Position numbers and translations under genes: made by a program
Assembly: GCF_900114085.1 (NCBI RefSeq)
Contig: NZ_FORU01000013.1
Span: 1 to 64,000, forward strand
DNA length: 64,000 nt
Reading direction: 5' to 3'
From: Myroides guanonis
Lineage (GTDB): Bacteria > Bacteroidota > Bacteroidia > Flavobacteriales > Flavobacteriaceae
Shown here: positions 53,795 to 62,746 of the stretch, piece by piece
How the letters are laid out: every line of letters starts with the position of its first letter
How positions within the stretch are numbered: the stretch's first letter is position 1
The notes under the pieces: generated by a model
Told to the model about the DNA's origin: nothing
The model's database searches: none
What the model saw: the letters and a program-made list of their open reading frames with translations, nothing else

Positions 53795-55183
53795 TTAAAT
53801 ACCTGCTATCACTTTAATTTCCTCAATAATTCGAGAAGCTAATCCGTCTGCATCATCTTGTGTCGGTGCTTCAGTATAAATTCTTATTATAGGTTCTGTA
53901 TTTGATTTCCTAAGATGTACCCATGATGTAGCGAAATCTATTTTAACGCCATCAATAGTAGATATATCTTGATTACTGTAGTTTTCTGCCATTTGTTCTA
54001 ATAGCATATCTACATTTATCTTAGGAGTTAATTCAATTTTATTCTTACTCATATAATACTGAGGATATGAAGCTTTTAACTCTGCTACTGTCTTTTCTTG
54101 ATTCGCCAAATAAGTCAAGAATAAAGCAACTCCAACAAGTGAATCTCTTCCATAATGTAGTTCAGGATATATAATACCTCCATTTCCTTCACCACCAATT
54201 ATAGCATGATTTTTCTTCATTAGTTCAACTACATTTACTTCTCCTACAGCTGAAGCAGCATAATGCCCTCCATGTTTTTCTGTAATATCTCTCAATGCTC
54301 TCGAAGAAGATAAATTGGAAACTGTATTTCCAGGTGTTTTACTTAAAACATAGTCTGCACACGCCACGAGAGTATACTCCTCTCCAAACATTTCTCCATC
54401 ATTCGATATAAATGCCAAGCGATCGACATCTGGATCTACAACAATTCCAAAGTCAGCATTCTCTTTAGGAACCAATTCACAAATAGCACCTAAATGCTCT
54501 TTTAGAGGCTCAGGATTATGAGGAAAGTCCCCATTAGGTTCACAATATAGCTCTACAACCTCAACACCCATTTTTCTTAGTAAATTCGGTATTATAATAC
54601 CTCCCGAAGAATTTACACCATCAACTACTACTTTAAAATTCTTTTTCTTCACTGCTTCTACATCCACCAACGGCAAATCCAACACCTTATCGATGTGTAT
54701 ATCCATATAATCATCTCTATGTATTATTGTTCCCAAAGAATCTACATCCGCAAAATCAAATGCTTCTGCTTCTGCTAATTCTAAAATTTGGGCACCATCG
54801 TCTCCACTTAAGAATTCTCCCTTCTCGTTTAGTAACTTTAATGCATTCCACTGTTTGGGATTATGTGATGCAGTCAAAATTATCCCTCCATCAGCTTTCT
54901 CCAATGGCACTGCTACTTCAACAGTAGGAGTTGTAGACAAACCTAAATCTACTACATTAATTCCCAACCCAACTAATGTTTGTACTACCAAGTTATGAAT
55001 CATCGGTCCTGATATCCTTGCATCTCGCCCTATCACAACCGTTAATTCTTTGTTTATATTACTGTTCTTTAAAAAGGTTCCGTAAGCTGATGCAAATTTA
55101 ACTGCATCTACTGGAGTTAGGTTATCTCCTACTTTTCCTCCAATGGTACCACGGATTCCTGATATAGATTTTATTAAAGTCAT
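53795..55183 (-). CDS. glmM: Phosphoglucosamine mutase (phosphohexomutase family)
   Basis: 462 residues. The active-site serine loop ILTASHNPKQWNALKLL carries the phosphoserine. The metal loop is DPDVDRLAFI, sugar-binding IGGEGNGGIIYP, and phosphate loop RKSNTEPIIRIYTEA. It converts glucosamine-6-phosphate to glucosamine-1-phosphate for UDP-GlcNAc, peptidoglycan and lipid A. GlmM is the usual assignment of this clade in flavobacteria; a phosphomannomutase role cannot be excluded by sequence reading. Single gene with its own promoter at 55214-55245. Confidence 0.9.
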   Translation of the reverse strand: MTLIKSISGIRGTIGGKVGDNLTPVDAVKFASAYGTFLKNSNINKELTVVIGRDARISGPMIHNLVVQTLVGLGINVVDLGLSTTPTVEVAVPLEKADGGIILTASHNPKQWNALKLLNEKGEFLSGDDGAQILELAEAEAFDFADVDSLGTIIHRDDYMDIHIDKVLDLPLVDVEAVKKKNFKVVVDGVNSSGGIIIPNLLRKMGVEVVELYCEPNGDFPHNPEPLKEHLGAICELVPKENADFGIVVDPDVDRLAFISNDGEMFGEEYTLVACADYVLSKTPGNTVSNLSSSRALRDITEKHGGHYAASAVGEVNVVELMKKNHAIIGGEGNGGIIYPELHYGRDSLVGVALFLTYLANQEKTVAELKASYPQYYMSKNKIELTPKINVDMLLEQMAENYSNQDISTIDGVKIDFATSWVHLRKSNTEPIIRIYTEAPTQDDADGLASRIIEEIKVIAGI

Positions 55184-55213
55184 ACTTTTAGTTTTTGCAA
55201 TTCTTTATTCCAA

Positions 55214-55245
55214 CAAATATAACAATTGATAAAGGTTTTTAACAA
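55214..55245 (-). promoter_or_regulatory. Promoter for glmM
   Basis: Minus-strand TTG (55245-55243) and TATATTTG (55221-55214) are spaced by 21 bases, fitting the flavobacterial pattern. The box is 30 bases before the start codon. Confidence 0.65.
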
Positions 55246-55285
55246 TACACTGCAAAAAAATCATTTTAATGTTTTACTTTGTAGT

Positions 55286-55876
55286 ATGAATTTTTTAGCC
55301 CACATCTATTTGTCAGGAAATGACTCATCTTTACAAATTGGTAATTTTATTGCCGATAGGGTAAGGGGTAGGTTATATCTTGATTTTTCTCTCGGAATTC
55401 AAAATGGTATTTTATTACATAGAGAAATTGATTCTTATACTGATTTTCATCCGGTTTTCAGGGAGAGCAAAAAAAAATTAGTTCCTAGATACAACCATTA
55501 TTCTGGTGTATTAGTAGATATGTTTTACGATCATTTTTTGGCAAAAAACTGGAAGATGTACTCAGACCAATCTCTTGAAGAATATGTTCGTGATTTCTAT
55601 CTATTGTTAGAAAGTAATTATGAGGTTTTACCTAAGGCTATACAAAACATGATGCCTACAATGACCATGGAAAATTGGTTAGTCAAATATCGTAGCATAG
55701 ATGGACTAGGCTATATTTTGAAACAAATGGACTCTAGAACAGATTATAGCTCGAAAATGCAATTCGCAACGGAAGAACTTGAAATGTACTATGAAGACTT
55801 CCAAGCCGAATTCACTTTTTTCTTTGAAGAAATCCAACTACACTTGAAATCCTTTAAAGAGTTGAAGGGTTATTAA
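55286..55876 (+). CDS. Acyl carrier protein phosphodiesterase (AcpH family)
   Basis: 196 residues from the ATG at 55286 (MNFLAHIYLSG); the frame is open from 55226 but the added residues are off-family. Features are the HD-like fold of AcpH: NFLAHIYLSG, IGNFIADRVRG, GILLHREIDSYTDFHPVFRESK, and DMFYDHFLAKNW. It removes 4'-phosphopantetheine from holo-ACP. The family is sometimes annotated DUF479; the exact acceptor is not certain. Single gene. Confidence 0.92.
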   Translation: MNFLAHIYLSGNDSSLQIGNFIADRVRGRLYLDFSLGIQNGILLHREIDSYTDFHPVFRESKKKLVPRYNHYSGVLVDMFYDHFLAKNWKMYSDQSLEEYVRDFYLLLESNYEVLPKAIQNMMPTMTMENWLVKYRSIDGLGYILKQMDSRTDYSSKMQFATEELEMYYEDFQAEFTFFFEEIQLHLKSFKELKGY

Positions 55877-56053
55877 ACTATTTTATGTAGCTTTTTGACA
55901 ATCTCTATTTATATTAATGCTTTTTCCATTTTATTACGGTTCAAACATAGCGATAAAAAATACTTATAAGTACTATAATCACAGAAAAACATAATTCAAT
56001 TTTTGTGATGTAAATAAACTTGTCACTCTAGCTTTTTCAAGTAATTTTACACT

Positions 56054-57868
56054 ATGAAATCGACATCAAAAAAACATATTAAAACTTCTCTAATCAAAGC
56101 CTTTAACTATATAGAGGGTTTTGTTTTTTTCTTAAAATCGATACTTTCTGATAGACAATTCATCTACCTATCTTGTGTTATTGTTGGAGCTTCATCTGCT
56201 CTGGCTGTAACTTTATTGAAATATTTTGCACATTCTGTTTTTGAATTTGTTAGCTATATTGACAATATTTTTCACTTACCATACAGTAATAGTATACTGC
56301 CGATTATTGGAATATTTCTGACCGTGTTTATCGTAAAACGCTTTCTTGGAGGAAATATAGAAAAGGGGACTTCTCAAATTATGATTGCTGTTGCTAAGCG
56401 TTCAGGAATGATGCCCAAAAAGCAAATGTATGCACAAATTATAACAAGTTCTTTGACGGTTGGTATGGGAGGTTCTGCAGGTTTAGAATCCCCTATTGCT
56501 ATCACAGGTGCAGCTTTTGGGTCAAATTATGCACAGAATTACAAATTAAGTTATAAAGACCGTACACTTCTTTTAGCTTGCGGAGTTGCAGCTGGGATTT
56601 CTGCGGCCTTTAATGCACCAATTGCTGGAGTTCTATTTGCTATCGAAGTTATATTAGCTGACTTAAGTGTAACTGCTTTTATACCAATCATGATTTCTTC
56701 TGCCACCGGATCAATTGTTTCTAATCTTATCATCAAAGAAAACATATTACTTGCTTTTAAACAGGAATTATTATTTGATATCGGCAATACCCCCTACTAT
56801 GTTATTTTAGGAATCACAACTGGATTAGTATCTGTATATCATGCACGTATGTTTCGGAGAGTGGAGCACTATTTTGACAAATTCAAAAACAAAGTTTATA
56901 CTAAAGCTGCCATTGGTGCTTCATTACTCGCCCTATTAATTTTCTTCTTCCCTACATTATTTGGAGAAGGATATGAGAGTATTAAGGTGTTATCTAGTGA
57001 ATCTCCAGAGAAAATATTAGAGAACACCTTGTTGTCTAGCTATAGTTCAAGTAGTTGGGTTTTATTGTTTTTTGTAGGAATCACAATGATGGTTAAAGTA
57101 TTTGCAACAGGTTTGACCCTAGGAAGTGGAGGTAACGGAGGTAATTTTGCTCCTTCTCTTTTCGTTGGCTCCTATTTGGGTTTTGTATTATCAAAATTCA
57201 TTAATCTAATTGGTTTTAAGGAACTTCCTATTAGCAATTTCACTGTTGTCGGTATGGCTGGTGTATTGAGCGGGCTTTTTCACGCACCACTAACTGCAAT
57301 ATTTCTGATTGCTGAAATTACTGGAGGTTATGGTCTAATGGTACCTCTATTAATAGTATCATCTATTAGTTTTGGTATTTCAAAAAACATGGAAAAGCAC
57401 TCTATGGATATTAAGAACATTGCTGAAACAGGAATGGTATTTACCTCAGATAAGGACAAAAACATTTTAACCACTATACTTCCACATCAACTTATTAAAC
57501 AAGACATTAAAGTTTTAAATTTAAATAACTCTACTGAAGATTGTGTAAACATCTTTAGCCAAACGAATCAACTATTTATTCCTGTCTTAGACGAAGAGAA
57601 TCACATCATAGGAATCATCAACATGAACACAGTGAGACCTATTATATTCAGTCCTTTTCAAACTCGTTTTACACCACTTAAAGATCTTATTGAAAGACCA
57701 TTAATTGTGTCCTATTCCGACAGTACCGAAATAATTATTGAAACAATTGAAAGCAATAAAGTAGATTACGTTCTAGTACAAAAAGACAAGAAATATTTTG
57801 GATATCTAGAAAAAAGCGATCTACTTGAGGCCTACAGAATAAGCCTAAAACAAATGAGAATTGAATAA
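56054..57868 (+). CDS. CLC chloride channel/antiporter with CBS domains
   Basis: 604 residues. The CLC core (about 30-430) has GSAGLESP, the GxEG/GxExP-type gate with Glu, and the later GSGGNGGNFAPSLFVGSYLG element. Two CBS domains (about 445-600) form a cytosolic regulatory dimer that may sense nucleotides. No fluoride riboswitch precedes it and it keeps a more typical CLC sequence than the CLC at 17682. It may move chloride across the inner membrane; channel or antiporter mode cannot be told. Single gene followed by a terminator. Confidence 0.94.
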   Translation: MKSTSKKHIKTSLIKAFNYIEGFVFFLKSILSDRQFIYLSCVIVGASSALAVTLLKYFAHSVFEFVSYIDNIFHLPYSNSILPIIGIFLTVFIVKRFLGGNIEKGTSQIMIAVAKRSGMMPKKQMYAQIITSSLTVGMGGSAGLESPIAITGAAFGSNYAQNYKLSYKDRTLLLACGVAAGISAAFNAPIAGVLFAIEVILADLSVTAFIPIMISSATGSIVSNLIIKENILLAFKQELLFDIGNTPYYVILGITTGLVSVYHARMFRRVEHYFDKFKNKVYTKAAIGASLLALLIFFFPTLFGEGYESIKVLSSESPEKILENTLLSSYSSSSWVLLFFVGITMMVKVFATGLTLGSGGNGGNFAPSLFVGSYLGFVLSKFINLIGFKELPISNFTVVGMAGVLSGLFHAPLTAIFLIAEITGGYGLMVPLLIVSSISFGISKNMEKHSMDIKNIAETGMVFTSDKDKNILTTILPHQLIKQDIKVLNLNNSTEDCVNIFSQTNQLFIPVLDEENHIIGIINMNTVRPIIFSPFQTRFTPLKDLIERPLIVSYSDSTEIIIETIESNKVDYVLVQKDKKYFGYLEKSDLLEAYRISLKQMRIE

Positions 57869-57870
57869 AA

Positions 57871-57905
57871 AAAAAGCTACCTTTGGAAAGGTAGCTTTTC
57901 TTTTT
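57871..57905 (+). terminator. Terminator after CLC-CBS gene
   Basis: AAAAGCTACCTTT (57872-57884) pairs with AAAGGTAGCTTTT (57887-57899), A-run before and T-rich tail after. Confidence 0.92.
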
Positions 57906-58290
57906 CATAGCAACTCTATGTTTTTCGTATTGGACAGAACAACAAAACAACAAAACCAAATTCTATTCTTGAGTAGCCATCTCTAAATAGTTTAAAATTT
58001 AATCCCATCACAATCTCGAAACACAAAGATGTTTTTTACTCTTTATTTGAAGACAAATGTAACACAAATTCCAATATTTCCTATAGCCAAGACTGCATTT
58101 TAACATCAATTATCGTTTAGCGATACCCCTTGTTAAATATCCATTTTCCAAAGTTCTCTTCTACTGTATTTTGAAATACATTAATCTTTTGTTATTAGTT
58201 TTTGTTTAAATATTTTTTTAAAATAAAATCCTTAGTTTTGTTATACATCTCGCTTAAGAGCCCTAAAATACATTAATTTTTAACATTACT
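57906..58290. other. Intergenic region upstream of cysE
   Basis: About 385 AT-rich bases. A TAGTTTTG box (58233-58240) near the cysE start is the only feature seen; no riboswitch-like structure (for example SAM-type) was recognised. Confidence 0.5.
58233..58240 (+). promoter_or_regulatory. -7 promoter box for cysE-cysK operon
   Basis: TAGTTTTG matches TANNTTTG, 50 bases before the cysE start; no -33 TTG at normal distance. Confidence 0.5.
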
Positions 58291-59118
58291 ATGACAAATC
58301 AATTCTTCAATAAATTACTTGAAAACAATTTAGGTAGCGATATATATTTCGACAAGAAAAGAATTGAAAAATTTACTGATAACCTTTTTCACTTCCTATT
58401 TCAATTAGAGGATCGCAAATATCACTCTAAAGAAGCATTACAAATTAGAATCGACCAATTCAAGAATGAATTGACAGCTCTTCTATTCAATATTAATAAG
58501 GATGCTGATTACACTAAAAGTGTTGTAGATTCTTTTTTTGATTCTTTGCCGAAAATTTATTTTAGTCTATTAGATGACGCACAATGCATATTAGATAATG
58601 ACCCTGCCGCGACTTGTCTTCAAGAAATTTTTATATCATATCCTGGTTTCTATGCTATTTCTATTTATCGTTTTGCCCATCAATTACATCAACAAAAAGT
58701 CAAACTGATTCCAAGAATATGGACGGAATATGGTCATAGTAAAACTGGAATAGATATACACCCTGCAGCTGTAATTGGTAATTCCTTTTTTATCGACCAC
58801 GGAACAGGTATTGTTATAGGCGAAACATGTATCATTGGAAAAAATGTAAAACTATATCAGGGTGTCACATTAGGTGCTATTTCAGTAGCCAAAGAAAAAG
58901 CAAATACGAAAAGACATCCTACAATTGAAGATGATGTTGTTATTTATGCTGGTGCAACAATTCTTGGAGGAGAAACCATTATAGGAGAAAATAGTGTCAT
59001 TGGAGGAAATGTATGGATTACTAAAAGCGTAATTGCAAACTCAATCATATACAGTAAAAGTAAAGCTTACTCAAAGAACCAAGATACCGTTCCCACTCCA
59101 ATTAACTTTATTATTTAA
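58291..59118 (+). CDS. cysE: Serine O-acetyltransferase
   Basis: 275 residues. An N-terminal helical domain (about 1-140) and a C-terminal left-handed beta-helix hexapeptide domain, with [59 protein letters not shown]. The D-H-G-T and the conserved H-P in [14 protein letters not shown] are present. It makes O-acetylserine from serine and acetyl-CoA. It is 11 bases upstream of cysK, giving a two-step cysteine pathway in one operon. It lacks the terminal Ile-type tail of E. coli CysE, although it ends FII, so complex formation with CysK is possible. Confidence 0.94.
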   Translation: MTNQFFNKLLENNLGSDIYFDKKRIEKFTDNLFHFLFQLEDRKYHSKEALQIRIDQFKNELTALLFNINKDADYTKSVVDSFFDSLPKIYFSLLDDAQCILDNDPAATCLQEIFISYPGFYAISIYRFAHQLHQQKVKLIPRIWTEYGHSKTGIDIHPAAVIGNSFFIDHGTGIVIGETCIIGKNVKLYQGVTLGAISVAKEKANTKRHPTIEDDVVIYAGATILGGETIIGENSVIGGNVWITKSVIANSIIYSKSKAYSKNQDTVPTPINFII

Positions 59119-59129
59119 ATATTTATATT

Positions 59130-60065
59130 ATGAAAGTCAATTCTATATTAGAAACCATTGGAAATACTCCACATGTCAAAATAAATAAACTCTTTCCAAA
59201 TAATTCAAACGTTTGGATTAAAGTAGAGCGCCAAAATCCTGGCGGTAGTTTAAAAGACCGTATTGCTCTAGCAATGATAGAAGATGCTGAAAAAGCTGGT
59301 ATAATAAATAAAGACACCACTATAATTGAACCTACATCAGGTAATACTGGTGTCGGTTTAGCAATGGTATGCGCTGTAAAGGGCTACAATCTAATTCTAG
59401 TTATGCCAGAGTCAATGAGTATTGAAAGAAGAAAACTAATGGCTGCCTATGGAGCGAAATTCATCCTTACTCCAAAAGAATTAGGAACAGCTGGAGCTGT
59501 AAAGAAAGCCACGCAACTCGTTGAAGAGACTCCTAATTCATGGATGCCAAATCAATTTGAAAACAAGTCAAACCCTAATATTCATGCTACAACTACTGCT
59601 CAAGAGATTTTAAAAGATTTCCCCCAAGGAATTGACTACTTAATTACCGGAGTGGGAACTGGAGGACACATTACTGGAATTGCATCTGTTTTAAAACAAA
59701 AGTTTCCAAATCTGAAAGTATATGCTGTAGAACCAAAACTTTCTGCTGTTTTAAGTGGAGACAAAGCTGGACCACATCCTTTACAAGGAATTGGGGCTGG
59801 ATTCATTCCAGAGATTGTAAATCCAGAACTATTCGATGGAATCATCACTATCGAAAAAGAAGAGGCTTACGCTTATACCATGAGAATTGCAAGAGAAGAA
59901 GGAATCCTTGCTGGGATTTCAACAGGAGCTTCCTTAGCTGCTGTTGCTAAAATTCTACCAAGCATAAATGCTGAAGCAAAAATCTTAACTTTCAATTACG
60001 ACACTGGGGAACGATACTGGTCAGTAGATGATTTATTTGATGAAAGCCAAGCTATCATAAAATAG
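59130..60065 (+). CDS. cysK: Cysteine synthase (O-acetylserine sulfhydrylase)
   Basis: 311 residues, PLP-dependent fold type II. PLP lysine K42 is in NPGGSLKDR. Substrate-binding TSGNTG, the [13 protein letters not shown] loop and phosphate-binding [10 protein letters not shown] are all present. The C terminus is shorter than plant forms but normal for bacterial CysK. It condenses O-acetylserine with sulfide. It directly follows cysE (11 bases), so transcripts are shared. The assignment as CysK rather than CysM is by sequence feel; both use the same fold. Followed by a 22-bp hairpin. Confidence 0.94.
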   Translation: MKVNSILETIGNTPHVKINKLFPNNSNVWIKVERQNPGGSLKDRIALAMIEDAEKAGIINKDTTIIEPTSGNTGVGLAMVCAVKGYNLILVMPESMSIERRKLMAAYGAKFILTPKELGTAGAVKKATQLVEETPNSWMPNQFENKSNPNIHATTTAQEILKDFPQGIDYLITGVGTGGHITGIASVLKQKFPNLKVYAVEPKLSAVLSGDKAGPHPLQGIGAGFIPEIVNPELFDGIITIEKEEAYAYTMRIAREEGILAGISTGASLAAVAKILPSINAEAKILTFNYDTGERYWSVDDLFDESQAIIK

Positions 60066-60080
60066 GTAAATACAAATCTC

Positions 60081-60130
60081 AAAAAAGTCCTCTCTATTCT
60101 TATAGGTGTAAGAATAGAGAGGACTTTTTT
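60081..60130 (+). terminator. Terminator of cysE-cysK operon
   Basis: A perfect 22-bp stem (60081-60102 with 60109-60130), core GTCCTCTCTATTCTTA, six-base loop, A-run and T-run at the ends. Confidence 0.95.
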
Positions 60131-60173
60131 AAATAAAATAATTAATTAGTCTAAGGAACCCTAATCAAAGTCT

Positions 60174-60181
60174 TATTTTTG
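60174..60181 (+). promoter_or_regulatory. -7 promoter box for acid phosphatase gene
   Basis: TATTTTTG matches TANNTTTG, 22 bases before the ATG. Confidence 0.6.
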
Positions 60182-60203
60182 CAGTATATAAAAAAGAAAA
60201 ATA

Positions 60204-61016
60204 ATGAAAAAAACTATTCTTACAGTTGGATTAGTTTCCACATTACTTGTAGGTTGCTCAACAAACAAGATAAACCAATCGTCTTCTAAAACACCGTACT
60301 CAAACATTGAATTAAATGGAAAATTGTATGCAGCAATTTTTCAACAAAGTACAGCTGAATACCAAGCATTATGTATTCAAGCTTTTAATATAGCTACTTT
60401 GCAATTAGATTTATTGTTAAAAGAAAATCATTCAAGACCCTTAGCAATTGTTACAGATATAGACGAAACTTTCTTAGACAACTCTCCTTATGCTGTACAG
60501 ATGGCAAGAGAGGGTAAAGTTTTTGATGAAGCTACGTGGAATTCATGGACATCAAAAGGCAATGCAATACCATTGGCAGGAAGTCTTGATTTTTTTAATT
60601 ATGCTGCTTCTAGAGGTGTTGATATTTTTTACATTACGAATCGAAGTCAGAATGATAAACAAGGGACTTTAGAAAATTTGAAAAGATATAATTTTCCTTT
60701 TGCCGATAAAACACATGTTATAGTTAGAGATATTGAATCGAGCAAAGAAACTCGAAGACAAAAACTTAGCGAAACTCATGAAATAGCTATGCTATTAGGT
60801 GATAATCTTTCTGATTTTTCTGTTGTATTTGATAAGAAAACTATGGTGGAACGTGTGGAAAACGTTCATAAAAACGCAAGTCTATTTGGTAAGAAATTTA
60901 TAATACTTCCCAACACAGGGTATGGAGATTGGGAATCAGCAATTCTTGATTACAAAAGAGATTGGTCTTCTACTCAAAAAGACTCTATCTATAACAGTAA
61001 ACTAAAAGGTTTCTAA
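60204..61016 (+). CDS. 5'-nucleotidase, lipoprotein e(P4) family (class C acid phosphatase)
   Basis: 270 residues. Lipoprotein signal with lipobox LLVGCST (Cys about residue 18). HAD-type phosphatase: IVTDIDETFLDNSPY contains the D-x-D-E-T motif with both catalytic aspartates, and DNLSDFS provides the third acidic motif. In Haemophilus the e(P4) protein dephosphorylates NMN and other nucleotides at the outer membrane, aiding NAD salvage. A similar envelope phosphatase role is expected, in phosphate or nucleotide scavenging. Single gene. Confidence 0.93.
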   Translation: MKKTILTVGLVSTLLVGCSTNKINQSSSKTPYSNIELNGKLYAAIFQQSTAEYQALCIQAFNIATLQLDLLLKENHSRPLAIVTDIDETFLDNSPYAVQMAREGKVFDEATWNSWTSKGNAIPLAGSLDFFNYAASRGVDIFYITNRSQNDKQGTLENLKRYNFPFADKTHVIVRDIESSKETRRQKLSETHEIAMLLGDNLSDFSVVFDKKTMVERVENVHKNASLFGKKFIILPNTGYGDWESAILDYKRDWSSTQKDSIYNSKLKGF

Positions 61017-61035
61017 GGTATTGTAATACTTAACA

Positions 61036-61062
61036 TTGTTTAATACAAAAGTAGTATCTTTG
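61036..61062 (+). promoter_or_regulatory. Promoter for 142-residue lipoprotein gene
   Basis: TTG (61036-61038) and TATCTTTG (61055-61062) are 16 bases apart, slightly short of the usual spacing, with an ATG 29 bases later. Confidence 0.6.
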
Positions 61063-61091
61063 CAAAAATAATTTTCAATAACTTTATTTCA

Positions 61092-61520
61092 ATGAAAAAA
61101 TACATTTTAATTACCGCTTTAGTCCTGATGGGAGCTTTAACTTCTTGTAGTAGTGATGATAATAAAGATACAGCAGCTGCTTATGAAGGAACTTGGATAG
61201 CTGATGATTTATCATATAAATTTGGAGAAAACACAATGAATCATAAATTCATTGAAATGCCAGGAGATGATTATGCTGTTTATGACAATGATAAATTAGT
61301 TCTTACAGCAGATACTGCTACACTTTATGAATATAAAAAATCTATAGGTAGCGAAACTATTCTAAAAGCGAGTGTCAAGGATAATGTTATTTCTTTTGAA
61401 GATAGTGACTATCCTGCAAGAACTATCATTGGTGTACAAAACAATAGACTTACTGTTGTTTATGATATTACTATGAGAGGCTTTACACTTCCTGTGACCG
61501 TTATTTATAACAAAAAATAA
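61092..61520 (+). CDS. Hypothetical lipoprotein (lipocalin-like size)
   Basis: 142 residues. The signal ends in ALTSCSSDDN, a lipobox with Cys about residue 19 and an acidic stretch after it typical of flavobacterial surface lipoproteins. The rest (about 30-142) is beta-strand-rich (YEGTWIADDLSYKFGENT, LTVVYDITMRGFTLPVTVIYNKK), compatible with a small beta-barrel or lipocalin-like fold, but no family is recognised. Own promoter and terminator support a real gene. Function unknown. Confidence 0.75.
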   Translation: MKKYILITALVLMGALTSCSSDDNKDTAAAYEGTWIADDLSYKFGENTMNHKFIEMPGDDYAVYDNDKLVLTADTATLYEYKKSIGSETILKASVKDNVISFEDSDYPARTIIGVQNNRLTVVYDITMRGFTLPVTVIYNKK

Positions 61521-61539
61521 GAATTATTTTCAGTTAAAT

Positions 61540-61566
61540 AAAAAACCTCTTCTTTAGAGGTTTTTT
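61540..61566 (+). terminator. Terminator after lipoprotein gene
   Basis: AAAAAACCTCT (61540-61550) pairs with AGAGGTTTTTT (61556-61566), five-base loop. It also faces the convergent response regulator. Confidence 0.93.
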
Positions 61567-61613
61567 CATTTAACCTCAATTCCAACTAGTTACTGGATTT
61601 TTAAAATAAAAGA

Positions 61614-62369
61614 TTACTCAATCCATCTTTTAAAATCATTTACACGTTCCCTACTCACCAACCACTCTTCAGTTGTATTCATATTCTGTAATATCAACTT
61701 TAATCGCGAATTACTATAAACCATAATTTCTTTCACCTCCGGCAATGAAATTATATGTTTTCTACTGATTCTAAAGAAATACTTAAGATCTATACAGTCT
61801 TCCAATTGTTCTAATGAAAAATCTATTAAATAGTCTCTATTGTCTTTTGTTCTAATATAAGTTGACTTGTTCTCACTAAAAAAACCGACTATTTCCTTCA
61901 AAGTTATAACCTTAATTTGATTACCTATTTTGATAGTAAATCTTTCTTTATACTCCTTCCGATTTCCTTGCATAAACGACTTAAATACTTGAAGTTGCTC
62001 TGAAAAATCAAAAAAAGAAGCACGTTGATCCATAAATTTCTGAATAGCATGATTCAACTCTTGGTCTTGTATCGGCTTTAAAATATAATCAATACTATTC
62101 AATTTGAAAGCCCGTAGGGCATATTCATCGTATGCCGTAGTAAAAATTATAGGACTCTTCACCTCCACTTGCTCAAATATTTCAAATGAAAGCCCATCCG
62201 ATAATTGAATATCTAAAAAAACTAATTCCGGAGCTTCATTATTCTGAAACCATAGTATAGATTCTTCTACTGAAGATAAACGCACTAATACTTCATATCC
62301 TAGCTTATTTATTTTTCGCTCTAATAACCTTGCCGCAGGTTTCTCGTCTTCAACAATAACAATCCTCAT
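61614..62369 (-). CDS. LytTR-family response regulator
   Basis: 251 residues. Receiver domain (1-120) with acidic pocket VEDEK (E7, D8), phospho-acceptor D53 in FLDIQLSDG, a T-T-A switch element in IIFTTAYDEYALRAF and K98 in ILKPIQD. LytTR DNA-binding domain (about 145-250) with SENKSTYIRTKDNRDYLIDFSLEQLE and FFRISRKHIISL. It is the output of the LytS-type kinase encoded in the same transcript. Its ATG overlaps the stop of the 2TM gene by one base, so the genes are translationally coupled. Target promoters unknown. Confidence 0.95.
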   Translation of the reverse strand: MRIVIVEDEKPAARLLERKINKLGYEVLVRLSSVEESILWFQNNEAPELVFLDIQLSDGLSFEIFEQVEVKSPIIFTTAYDEYALRAFKLNSIDYILKPIQDQELNHAIQKFMDQRASFFDFSEQLQVFKSFMQGNRKEYKERFTIKIGNQIKVITLKEIVGFFSENKSTYIRTKDNRDYLIDFSLEQLEDCIDLKYFFRISRKHIISLPEVKEIMVYSNSRLKLILQNMNTTEEWLVSRERVNDFKRWIE

Positions 62370-62746
62370 TACTTATATAAATTAGATTTACTAATAGTTT
62401 CTAAGTATTTATTTTCCGTTGACTGATTGTATTTGTCATAATATCTCTTGACCAAATTTCTTTGCCAAATTTTTAATAATGGTAACCTATCAGCGTAATA
62501 CAACGCAAATTGAACTAACAAACAAAAAGTCCAAACAAGAGGTACTTCATAGATGGAAATAAAATTTCCGAAGTGCACATTCTCTAAATTCAAATAGTAA
62601 ATAAACAAATACGCTCCATTAAACAATAAATAAAACAACACTTTATAATACAATCTACGCAAGCGTCTAATGCGATAAATTGCATATTCGTTTTGTGCTT
62701 CTACTAATTTTGAAGTTGGGATTAAATATTCCATAACTAACTCCAT
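62369..62746 (-). CDS. 2TM domain membrane protein
   Basis: 125 residues with two membrane helices (about 32-51 and 66-84) separated by a short loop, a basic cytosolic N-terminal part (YRIRRLRRLYYK) and a charged C-terminal tail (LVKRYYDKYNQSTENKYLE). It resembles the 2TM domain fused to the C terminus of the neighbouring kinase, though it is only a distant copy. The start overlaps the kinase stop by 10 bases; a second ATG at 62734 would avoid the overlap. It lies between kinase and regulator in one coupled transcript, so a sensing or anchoring role in the signalling module is likely. Confidence 0.8.
   Translation of the reverse strand: MELVMEYLIPTSKLVEAQNEYAIYRIRRLRRLYYKVLFYLLFNGAYLFIYYLNLENVHFGNFISIYEVPLVWTFCLLVQFALYYADRLPLLKIWQRNLVKRYYDKYNQSTENKYLETISKSNLYK

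Noticed and set aside
57906..58290. Possible metabolite riboswitch before cysE
   Set aside because: I looked for SAM-type or other known aptamer blocks and found no conserved core or pairing.
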